64,000 bases of DNA, from the NCBI RefSeq assembly GCF_004684055.1, contig NZ_SRIB01000001.1, forward strand, positions 1-64,000. Direction: 5' to 3'. The stretch is from Soehngenia longivitae (lineage in GTDB: Bacteria > Bacillota > Clostridia > Tissierellales > Tissierellaceae). Both the position numbers and the translations under genes were made by a program. This document shows, piece by piece, positions 55,397-63,008 of the stretch; positions within the stretch are counted from its first letter, which is position 1, and each line of letters starts with the position of its first letter. Under the pieces are notes generated by a model, which ran no database searches, had not been told where the DNA came from, and saw nothing but the letters and a program-made list of their open reading frames with translations.

Positions 55397-56758
55397 ATGG
55401 GAAGAAAAGAGAAAATAGTTGAAATAGAAATTCAAAAGGTGCTTTACCCTAATATATCAATAGGAGAGTATGAAGGCAAAAAAGTAAAATTAAAAGGCGG
55501 GATTGAAGGACAAAAAGTAAAAGCTAAAGTAGTCAGAAGAAGAAAAGATCATGATGAAGCTAAGATATTAGAAGTACTTGATAAATCACCATTAGAAAAA
55601 ATAGAAGGGTGCCCTCATAAGGATCTATGTGGAGGATGTACATATCAAAGCCTTACTTATGATGATGAATTAGAATTAAAAAATAGACAAATCAGAGACT
55701 TGTTTGAAAAGGAAAATATTCAATTAGATGATTTTGAAATATTACCATCACCGAGAGTGACTGAGTATAGAAATAAGATGGAGTATACTTTTGGAGACGA
55801 AGGGAAAGATACATCTCTTTCTTTAGGACTTCACATTAAAGGAAGGATATTTGAAGTTGTAAATACAGATTATTGCAATATTGTTGATAAAGATTTTACA
55901 AAAATAAGAGATTGTGTGCGCAAATATTTTTTAGATTTAAATTATCCTTATTATAATACGAGATCACATGAAGGATTTTTAAGGCACTTAGTCATTAGAA
56001 AAGCATTGTCAACAGGTGAAATATTAGTAAATCTAGTCACTACAAGTACTATGGATTTTATAAAAGAGGATTTTATAAAATTATTGCTATCAATAGAATT
56101 ATCAGGTAACATAGTTGGCATAATTCACACCGTAAATGATGGATTAGCAGATGTAGTAAAAGCTGATAAAATAGAGATATTATATGGAAAAGATTATATA
56201 ACAGAAAATATTATGGGGCTTAATTTTAAGATATCTCCATTTTCTTTCTTTCAAACAAACACATTTGGAGCTGAAAAACTTTATGAGACAGCTATGAATT
56301 TTGTTGAAAACATCGAAGGAAAGACCATATTTGACTTATATTCAGGAACTGGAACAATAGCACAAATAATGGCAAAAAAAGCAAAGAAAGTTATAGGTAT
56401 CGAAATTGTCGAAGAAGCTGTAAAAATGGCAAAAGAAAATGCTGAATTTAATAATTTCACTAACGTTGAATTTATAGCCGGAGATGTGTTAGAAAAAATA
56501 GAAAATATAAACATAAAACCGTACTTAGTAGTATTAGATCCTCCAAGAGACGGTATTCACCCTAAAGCAATAGGAAAGATTATAGAATACAAACCTAAAG
56601 AATTTTTATATATCTCATGCAATCCAGTAACACTTGTGAGGGATATTAAAATATTCAATGAAAATGGGTATAAGTTAGAAAAAGTAAAATGTGTAGATAT
56701 GTTTCCTAGAACAAATCATGTGGAGACAGTGGTATTGATGTCAAGGGTTGAGAAATAA
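55397..56758 (+). CDS. rlmD: 23S rRNA (uracil-5-)-methyltransferase, RlmD/RlmCD family
   Basis: This SAM-dependent enzyme makes 5-methyluridine in 23S rRNA. The 453-residue protein has an N-terminal TRAM domain (about 1-60), an iron-sulfur cysteine set in GCPHKDLCGGCTYQ near residues 72-86, and a catalytic domain with FFQTNTFGAEKLY near 285, FDLYSGTGTIAQIMA (SAM loop, near 312), LDPPRDGIHP near 380 and the nucleophile cysteine in YISCNPVTLVRD near 405. ATG follows TAGGAGG. Whether it methylates one or two uridines (RlmD or RlmCD) cannot be told from sequence. Confidence 0.92.
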   Translation: MGRKEKIVEIEIQKVLYPNISIGEYEGKKVKLKGGIEGQKVKAKVVRRRKDHDEAKILEVLDKSPLEKIEGCPHKDLCGGCTYQSLTYDDELELKNRQIRDLFEKENIQLDDFEILPSPRVTEYRNKMEYTFGDEGKDTSLSLGLHIKGRIFEVVNTDYCNIVDKDFTKIRDCVRKYFLDLNYPYYNTRSHEGFLRHLVIRKALSTGEILVNLVTTSTMDFIKEDFIKLLLSIELSGNIVGIIHTVNDGLADVVKADKIEILYGKDYITENIMGLNFKISPFSFFQTNTFGAEKLYETAMNFVENIEGKTIFDLYSGTGTIAQIMAKKAKKVIGIEIVEEAVKMAKENAEFNNFTNVEFIAGDVLEKIENINIKPYLVVLDPPRDGIHPKAIGKIIEYKPKEFLYISCNPVTLVRDIKIFNENGYKLEKVKCVDMFPRTNHVETVVLMSRVEK

Positions 56759-57055
56759 GAGTATTCAAAATACTGACAAATAAAGGGTTTCAAAGAGTGA
56801 AGGATTTCTGCCTGATGTATGATGGTGCCTTTTAATCTTAGAAATCCTTATTTTTATTTATTGAGGAAACTGGTCGACTGTAAAAAAATGCGTGGGGTCG
56901 AGTTGACAGATTAGATAAATTCGTAGGGTTGAGGAGATAGGATAGATGTATATGCTCTAAATAAGATTCAAGAAGTAATTACTTTTTAAGCGAAAAATAG
57001 GTATTTCATTAGTACTTATTTTGTGATATAACTAAAAGAAAAAGTAGTTGTAGAT
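56759..57055. other. intergenic region with one weak terminator-like hairpin
   Basis: AAGGATTTCT (56800-56809) and AGAAATCCTT (56840-56849) are a perfect inverted repeat followed by ATTTTTATTT, possibly the terminator of the methyltransferase gene. The remaining stretch to the antitoxin remnant has no open frame or motif I can support. Confidence 0.5.
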
Positions 57056-57269
57056 ATGGATAATGAAGATAAAGTAAAAAAGCAATCTATGGATTTTTAT
57101 AATATGTCAGATTTCTTAAGAGAGCAGTCCTCAAAATTAATAACAAAATTATCTGATGAAGATAAGGGCATCTTTTGTTTTGGAAAATGGTAAACCCATA
57201 GTTATTCTTATATTAAATGAACGCTATGAAAGACTTTTAAAATTAGGTGTTGATATAACAGAATATTAG
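57056..57269 (+). pseudogene. frameshifted Phd/YefM-like antitoxin remnant
   Basis: From ATG 57056 one frame reads MDFYNMSDFLREQSSKLI and SDEDKGI, then hits a stop shortly after a TTTT run; the next frame continues directly with FVLENGKPIVILILNERYERLL and ends ITEY-stop at 57269. Joined, this is the pattern of a prevent-host-death antitoxin (short N-terminal helix, then --ENGKPIVVL-----YE-L). One inserted T explains the shift. No toxin gene lies next to it. Confidence 0.6.
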
Positions 57270-57289
57270 AGATGAGAGAGATTAAATGG

Positions 57290-57932
57290 ATGGCTGTGAA
57301 AAAATCATAATTGTATTCTATGTTATGGGAGGCATGTAATAAATTAAGAGGTGGCGTATAACCTTAAAGGTATAAAGACTATGTGCTTTTTTTATTATTT
57401 TTTTAAATATGTACCAGATAGATATAAGGGACAACGATTTGCTGAATTTACATTAAATGAAGGTGTTTCTTTTGATGACTTAATCGCTGCAAAAGGAAAG
57501 CCTAATGTCGGCGAAGGAGTAGACAAAATTATTCAAAAGTTCCTAGAATATAACCGTCTTTAAGTATCGCTTCTTGATGTAAGTTTTAATAACCCTAAAG
57601 AACTAGGGCTCTGTAAAGAATTAGTTGATAAAGTATCTGGACTTATAGCTATTTTCCAAAACCTAGATATTGATTTTAAGAGTAACAGGGCTAGTGGTGA
57701 TGATATCATTTGCGATGCTTACGAATACTTAATGATGAAATTTGCTCAAGAGTCTGGAAAAAATAAAGGCCAATTCTATACACCTAGTGGGGTGTCAAAT
57801 ACTTTTGCAAGACTTATTGGTATTGGTGAGATAAAACAAGAAACAGATGAGAAATGGACTCTTCACGAAATAATTATGCAGAGATTGATACAATTTAATG
57901 ATTGCCGTAGGTCTTTACAGCTTGCGGGGTAA
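57290..57932 (+). pseudogene. decayed type I restriction-modification methylase (hsdM) fragment
   Basis: Pieces of one HsdM-like protein are spread over two frames: LYSMLWEACNKLRGGV and RYKDYVLFLLFF (57308 on), then VPDRYKGQRFAEF and GKPNVGEGVDKIIQKFLEYN, a stop at 57560, and finally LDIDFKSNRASGDDIICDAYEYL and ESGKNKGQFYTPSGVSNTFARLIGIG. The order and the KGQFYTP motif match the N-terminal and early catalytic region of HsdM, but there are several stops and frameshifts and the protein ends before the SAM-binding NPPF region. No hsdS or hsdR follows, so the locus is dead. Confidence 0.85.
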
Positions 57933-58011
57933 GTTTTAAGTCGGCTTAGCCCGGCATTTTTTGTACCAAGAATATAATGTGGATGTCCAATTACACTTAT
58001 AAAGTTAGGGG

Positions 58012-58659
58012 GTGAGATGTTTGAATAACGAAGAATACTATTGTTTGCTAGATAAGCGATTACGAAAATTAAAAGAATTAAGAGAATCAGCAAAAACTAT
58101 TGCGGCGGGCATTATTGGAAATACCTTATATAAAGAAGACTTGTTTTTCACTTCTGCACTCGACAGAAGTGTCGCTTTGCTGGATGGCATAGTGAATATG
58201 CTAAAAGAAAGAAATTTAATTTGTGTAGGAATTTTAGTACGATCTCAAATTGACAATTGTATGAGGATTTTTGCGGCATTTATAGCAGAGGATAAAACAG
58301 CTTTTATGGATGGCTTTATTCAAGGGAAAAAGATTAGCGATTTCAAGGATAATCGCGGGAACAAGATGAAGGACATCGTTCTAAGAAAAAGATTAGAGGA
58401 TTATGATTCTCAAATCAGTGATGTATATAAGAAATCATCGGGTTATGTACATTTATCAGATGTGGCATTTTATTCAAGTGTATGTGCTAAGGATAATTAC
58501 CGAATTGAATTTTCTGTAGGACTTCCGATAAGAGAGGAAGCAAATGAAATTCTAATAGAAGGTGCAGATGCGTTTATACATTACACACTGTTGCAATATC
58601 AGTTGTTACAGGCAGTGGTCGAATCAAAGAAACGTGTGGATGAAAATTCGATTCTTTGA
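58012..58659 (+). CDS. uncharacterised helical protein in a defence-like region
   Basis: I do not recognise this 215-residue protein. It is predominantly helical with heptad-like N-terminal leucine/lysine patterns (YCLLDKRLRKLKELRES), a middle LVRSQIDNCMRIFAAFIAED helix, and a conserved-looking KKSSGYVHLSD segment near residue 140. The overall look resembles helical DUF5677/HEPN-like proteins, but that is weak inference. The start may be GTG 58012 or TTG 58021 (AGGGGG upstream favours the latter). It precedes a metallopeptidase-like gene by 39 bases and sits between restriction remnants and a live restriction operon. Confidence 0.6.
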   Translation: MRCLNNEEYYCLLDKRLRKLKELRESAKTIAAGIIGNTLYKEDLFFTSALDRSVALLDGIVNMLKERNLICVGILVRSQIDNCMRIFAAFIAEDKTAFMDGFIQGKKISDFKDNRGNKMKDIVLRKRLEDYDSQISDVYKKSSGYVHLSDVAFYSSVCAKDNYRIEFSVGLPIREEANEILIEGADAFIHYTLLQYQLLQAVVESKKRVDENSIL

Positions 58660-58698
58660 GCTCGTGACGAGAATTGCTGCAATGAAGGAGGGATAAAT

Positions 58699-59643
58699 GT
58701 GTTTGTTGAATTTAATGTGAAGAATCTATTTGGTAAGATACCGGTGACCTCGGAGCTAAATCTATATTATGAGCAGCTAATCAAAGCTATCGCTGAGAAA
58801 ATTTCCAGCTTTATTGACACATCAAATGTAGAAAAGATAGTTGTTCCTAACGATTTTATTGCTGATGTTGTTGAATATCAAAGGCTACTAAATATGGAAA
58901 ACCCTTCTGTCACAAATAATGAATTCGGTAGGGCTTTTGGTAAAATACTTTATGACAAGAATGCAGATAAATACGTAGTATTTATCGACCCCAATTATGC
59001 AACATTTTTAATGGAAGATACCTTGTATAATGTCTGCTTTAACAATCTTGATGAAGAGTATAAAAAAAACTTTTATGTCTTAAGACAGCAAGCATTGAAT
59101 TTGCTTGCTCATGAATTAATACATGCTGAATTCGCATCCCATGCAATTGTGCCAGAGGTGACCGCAGATTATGAAAGTCAAGTTGAATCGCTTCTTTACC
59201 AATTGTTTGACGAATATTATGCATGTCGACGATCGACTATAGTATCATCAGAGTATATTATTTCGTACGATGAAAAATATATAAATGAAATTGAACAGAA
59301 GATAATTGATGAAAAATGGAAATACAAAACACACCAGACTGAATTGAACGAATTTTGCCTTCTTTTTCATTCTCTAACCAAACAATGCCTCATAGGTATG
59401 GTTTCTGTGCTTGGTTCACTAGAGGGGAAAAAGACGGAAGAGCCACTTTACAAGAGTTGTAGACTTGGCTTTCTTGTTGATGATTTCAGAATAGAATTTG
59501 ATAAAATGTATGTTGCTTTTCTCGCTGGTAATGCTATAACCATGCCGCCATTATTGGCTGAATGTATTAATCAATATTTTGACTCATTTGGTGTATATAT
59601 ATCTGAACGTCCAGAAGGAATGTACTATCATATTCCTAACTAA
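58699..59643 (+). CDS. uncharacterised protein with HExxH zinc-metallopeptidase motif
   Basis: The 314-residue protein has LLAHELIHAEFASHA at about residues 136-150, a canonical HExxH zinc motif, and a possible third ligand glutamate in LFDEYYACRRS near 172. The spacing is like that of gluzincin or ImmA/M78-type peptidases, but the rest matches no family I know. No signal peptide, so it is cytosolic. GTG start at 58699 has AGGAGG 8 bases upstream. It is paired with the upstream helical gene; together they could form a two-gene stress or defence unit, which is inference. Confidence 0.62.
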   Translation: MFVEFNVKNLFGKIPVTSELNLYYEQLIKAIAEKISSFIDTSNVEKIVVPNDFIADVVEYQRLLNMENPSVTNNEFGRAFGKILYDKNADKYVVFIDPNYATFLMEDTLYNVCFNNLDEEYKKNFYVLRQQALNLLAHELIHAEFASHAIVPEVTADYESQVESLLYQLFDEYYACRRSTIVSSEYIISYDEKYINEIEQKIIDEKWKYKTHQTELNEFCLLFHSLTKQCLIGMVSVLGSLEGKKTEEPLYKSCRLGFLVDDFRIEFDKMYVAFLAGNAITMPPLLAECINQYFDSFGVYISERPEGMYYHIPN

Positions 59644-59983
59644 TAATGACAAGCTCTTCACTACCGAAATGGAAACGAGGAGTTTTATTATTTCGTGCTG
59701 TGCTCCTATCACTGTCACCATTTTTGAAGGTGACCTAATATCGCTCTTGTCGTTAACCGTCATGAAATTCGCAAGGCTCTACCAGAGCGCTGGCTGAAAC
59801 TCGGTCATACCTTCCTCACATCTTTGTTATTTTGTAAACATCATACCATATAACACATTGTGCAATATAAATATTTAAAATTTGACAAAAAAATAAAGCC
59901 TTTTCAACGACTTTAATGACTTTATTATTTTTTTAGTGTCAAAGATACGTATCAATAAGTATAAAGAAATATCACTAAATATA
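59644..59983. other. gene-free stretch with a change in base composition
   Basis: About 59650-59830 is clearly less AT-rich than its surroundings and looks coding-like: one frame reads IALVVNRHEIRKALPERW then LKLGHTF before a stop near 59850, with no start and no family I recognise. It may be the tail of a gene brought in from elsewhere. The rest, to 59983, is AT-rich with a loose AATAAAG / CTTTATT inverted pair. Confidence 0.4.
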
Positions 59984-60012
59984 TTGAAAGACCGTTTGTT
60001 GTATAGTATAAT
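59984..60012 (+). promoter_or_regulatory. sigma-A promoter of the restriction-modification operon
   Basis: TTGAAA (59984-59989) and a perfect TATAAT (60007-60012) are 17 bases apart, about 50 bases before the HTH gene start. Confidence 0.75.
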
Positions 60013-60062
60013 AGGCTTGTATTTTGTTGCCAAATTACAGGTACATTGAGGTGAAACATAAA

Positions 60063-60257
60063 ATGAGTGAACAAGTCAGTGAGAGCTGGATAAATATTGA
60101 TGAGGCTGCAGAGTATTTAGGTGTAAAACCTGTGACTTTACGAACTTGGATTAAAAAGAAAAATGGTATACCCGCTCATAAAATCGGAAAGCAGTGGAAA
60201 TTTAAGTACTCTGAATTAGATGAATGGGTTAAAAGCGGGAAAAGTGCAATAGAATAA
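60063..60257 (+). CDS. excisionase/MerR-type helix-turn-helix protein
   Basis: A 64-residue DNA-binding protein with a single winged helix: INIDEAAEYLGVKPVTLRTWIKKK, then GIPAHKIGKQWKFKYSELDEWV, the usual excisionase-family (HTH_17) pattern. Such small proteins regulate or accompany restriction-modification and mobile elements. I start at ATG 60063 (GAGGTGA upstream) instead of the TTG 39 bases earlier. It is followed by the adenine methyltransferase after 22 bases and is probably the operon's regulator, as a control protein of the restriction system. Confidence 0.85.
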   Translation: MSEQVSESWINIDEAAEYLGVKPVTLRTWIKKKNGIPAHKIGKQWKFKYSELDEWVKSGKSAIE

Positions 60258-60279
60258 TCAGCAGGCGGTGTAAGCAAAA

Positions 60280-61917
60280 ATGATAAGTGAAATGATAGAA
60301 GAGGCATTAAAAATTACTTGCAATTATTTATCTCAAAATTATAGTAAAGTAGATTATAAGAACCTTATTAATGAAATATCAGTTATAGCAGGTGTTGACG
60401 AAATAGAGTTTGAAAAAGATGATACTTTATACTCATATGAGAGTATCCAAAAAATTTTATCATCCTTAAACGAAAAGGAATCGACAAGAAAAATAAAGGG
60501 AGTTTACTATACCCCTATTGATGTTGTGAGATTTATATTAATAAATTCTATAAAATCAGCTTGTGGGAAGTTGAAACCCAATGGATTACATGTGTTGGAT
60601 TTAAATGGTATTCCCTATAATTCATTTTGTTTCAATAAAACAGTATACGACCCCACTTGTGGATCTGGTGAGTTCCTTCTTGCGGCATTGGAGATAAAAT
60701 TAGACTTATTAGATTTACATAAAACAAATATTAGTAAAGGTAATCTTAAGAAAATTGTTAGCACAATAAAAGGGAACGATCTTAATATTGATTCAGTAAT
60801 AATAACGAAAATCAGATTGTTTTTATGCGCATTACAACGACAAGGTGTATCAAAAGTTATGGGGCTAGGGATGGTATTGAATAACTCTTTTGAGAATTAT
60901 GATTTTGTTCAGACAGCTCCAAATTTAGAGAAACGTTATGATATTATTGTGGGAAATCCTCCTTATGTTGAAGACTCTAAAAGTGGGTTATCCCCAGAAA
61001 ACAAATACGGTAATATATATGCAAATGTATTAGAAAATGCAGGAAGACATCTTAAACCAAATGGTTCGATTGGGTTTGTAATTCCTCTTTCTTATGTTTC
61101 AACGCCTAGAATGTCTAAAATAAGGGATGTTCTTTATACTTTCGTGCCTGAACAATATATATTAAGTTACTCAGATAGACCCGATTGTTTGTTTACATCA
61201 GTGCATCAAAAATTATGTATTTTAATTGGCAGAAGTAAAAATAATGAAAAAACAATATATACAAGTAATTACCGATACTGGTACAGTGAGGAAAGACCAG
61301 AATTATTCAATACTGTAGAAGTAGTAAAAAATTTATTTTTAACAGATGGATGTATCCCAAAGTTGGGAACGAAAACAGATAATAGCGTATATCAAAAAGT
61401 TATAAGAAAACAAATGCGCTTGTTAGATATATTAGAAGGAAATGGTGATGCTTCTATTTACTTAAATATGAGAGCTACTTTTTGGATTAAAGCTTTTATC
61501 AATAAGCATAACGGTGGAGAATATAAACAGTATAATTGTAAAAATGAGGAAACAGCTAACTACGTCATGTGTTTATTAAATTCATCTTTATTTTGGTGGT
61601 ACTGGATTTGTGTATCAGATTGCTGGCACATAACTAGGAAAGAATTGATAGGTTTTACTATCCCAGATAATCCTGATTTCAATGCAACTAATAGATTAGC
61701 TATGAAACTTGAACAAAAGCTTGAAGAAACAAAAAAATATGTAGGGACTAAACAAACAGAGTATGAATATAAACATAAAGAATGTGTTAAAGAAATTCAT
61801 GAAATCGATGACTATATTAATGCATTATATGGATTAACGGAAGAAGAGAGCCTTTACATAAAAAATTTTGCTTTCCGATATAGAATAGGTGGAGGTGTAG
61901 AAGATGAATATAATTGA
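60280..61917 (+). CDS. N6-adenine DNA methyltransferase (gamma-class, type II-like)
   Basis: The enzyme methylates adenine in DNA with SAM. The 545-residue protein has KGVYYTPIDVVRFIL near residue 75, VYDPTCGSGEFLLAALEI (SAM-binding motif I) near 125, KGNDLNIDSV near 168, and IIVGNPPYVED, the catalytic NPPY motif, near 226. A long C-terminal part (about 330-545) without methylase motifs is probably the target-recognition domain. There is no N-terminal nuclease motif, so it is a modification enzyme. It overlaps the cytosine methyltransferase by 14 bases. Confidence 0.9.
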   Translation: MISEMIEEALKITCNYLSQNYSKVDYKNLINEISVIAGVDEIEFEKDDTLYSYESIQKILSSLNEKESTRKIKGVYYTPIDVVRFILINSIKSACGKLKPNGLHVLDLNGIPYNSFCFNKTVYDPTCGSGEFLLAALEIKLDLLDLHKTNISKGNLKKIVSTIKGNDLNIDSVIITKIRLFLCALQRQGVSKVMGLGMVLNNSFENYDFVQTAPNLEKRYDIIVGNPPYVEDSKSGLSPENKYGNIYANVLENAGRHLKPNGSIGFVIPLSYVSTPRMSKIRDVLYTFVPEQYILSYSDRPDCLFTSVHQKLCILIGRSKNNEKTIYTSNYRYWYSEERPELFNTVEVVKNLFLTDGCIPKLGTKTDNSVYQKVIRKQMRLLDILEGNGDASIYLNMRATFWIKAFINKHNGGEYKQYNCKNEETANYVMCLLNSSLFWWYWICVSDCWHITRKELIGFTIPDNPDFNATNRLAMKLEQKLEETKKYVGTKQTEYEYKHKECVKEIHEIDDYINALYGLTEEESLYIKNFAFRYRIGGGVEDEYN

Positions 61918-63004
61918 CCTATTTGCAGGATGTGGAGGACTTTCTTATGGCTTTATTAAAAATAATTTCGATGTGATAAAGGCAGTGGAGTTTGACCCTA
62001 GTATAGCTAAAACTTACACCATGAATCATCCAAAAGTAAATATGATTGTGGATGATATTAAGAATGTTGATCAAGCTAAAGTATTTAGAAAAGGTGATGC
62101 GGATGTTATTATTGGTGGACCCCCTTGCCAAGGTTTTTCAATGGCAGGAGCGAGAATTCGTAACGGTTTTATAGATGATCCTCGCAACTATTTATTTAAA
62201 CATTATTTTAATGTAGTTAAGACAGTAAGACCGAAAGTTTTTATAATGGAAAATGTCAAGGGTATTATGACAATGCAAGAAGGAAAAATCTTCAGTGAAA
62301 TATTGAGAATATTTTCAGATGAGGAATTATTAGATGGGGCACCATATACAGTTTATCATCGCATAGTAAACGCGGTTGATTTTGGAATTCCCCAAAAACG
62401 TGAAAGAATGATAATTATTGGAACAAGAAAAAAAGAAATTGATTTTGAAACTATATGGCAAAAAACTAAAGATGAAATAGAAAATGATTATCCTAGTTAT
62501 TTCAAACCAGTAACAGTTGCTGATGCAATCAGCAATTTACCGCATACTACAGACGATGGAATTATTACTAATCCAGAACCTCAAACAGAGTACCAAAAAT
62601 TCTTATCTTGTAACTTGGCAACAATAACAAATCACACTCAAACCAAGCACTCTAAAATTGCTATAAAAAGAATGGAGAAGGTTGGAAATGGTGAGAATTT
62701 TACTGTTTTAGATGAAAAAATAAATTCTGTTCATAGTGGTTCATATGGACGTTTATGTTGGGAAGATCAAGCACCAACAATAACTACTAGATTTGACACT
62801 CCAGCAGGTGGAAGGTTTATTCATCCAGTTGAAAACAGAACTCTTTCACCTCGTGAGGCAGCCCGTATACAGAGTTTTCCGGATGATTTTGTATTTTATG
62901 GAAATAAAACATCGATATGTAAACAAATCGGCAATGCAGTTCCACCAAAAATATCATATTTTTTGGCCCGATTTGTTAGTAACATAATTGATAAGGAGGA
63001 ATAA
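61904..63004 (+). CDS. dcm: C5-cytosine DNA methyltransferase
   Basis: The 366-residue protein has all the diagnostic blocks of m5C methyltransferases: NIIDLFAGCGGLSYGF (I), VIIGGPPCQGFSMAG (IV, catalytic cysteine), FIMENVKGI (VI), IPQKRERMIIIGTR (VIII), and the C-terminal LSPREAARIQSFPDDFVFYG (IX) with ICKQIGNAVPP (X). The variable region between VIII and IX carries the target specificity. It overlaps the adenine methyltransferase gene and is followed after 4 bases by the P-loop protein gene, so the operon encodes two different modification activities. The symbol dcm is used for the family. Confidence 0.95.
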   Translation: MNIIDLFAGCGGLSYGFIKNNFDVIKAVEFDPSIAKTYTMNHPKVNMIVDDIKNVDQAKVFRKGDADVIIGGPPCQGFSMAGARIRNGFIDDPRNYLFKHYFNVVKTVRPKVFIMENVKGIMTMQEGKIFSEILRIFSDEELLDGAPYTVYHRIVNAVDFGIPQKRERMIIIGTRKKEIDFETIWQKTKDEIENDYPSYFKPVTVADAISNLPHTTDDGIITNPEPQTEYQKFLSCNLATITNHTQTKHSKIAIKRMEKVGNGENFTVLDEKINSVHSGSYGRLCWEDQAPTITTRFDTPAGGRFIHPVENRTLSPREAARIQSFPDDFVFYGNKTSICKQIGNAVPPKISYFLARFVSNIIDKEE

Positions 63005-63008
63005 GTAG

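Noticed and set aside
57732-57932. 66-codon open frame with KGQFYTP as a separate small gene
   Set aside because: It is the last fragment of the decayed hsdM, continuous with the fragments upstream across a stop.
59579-59797. 72-codon open frame overlapping the end of the HExxH gene
   Set aside because: It has no ribosome site, its first part is the shadow of the real gene, and its composition shows no coding bias in that frame.
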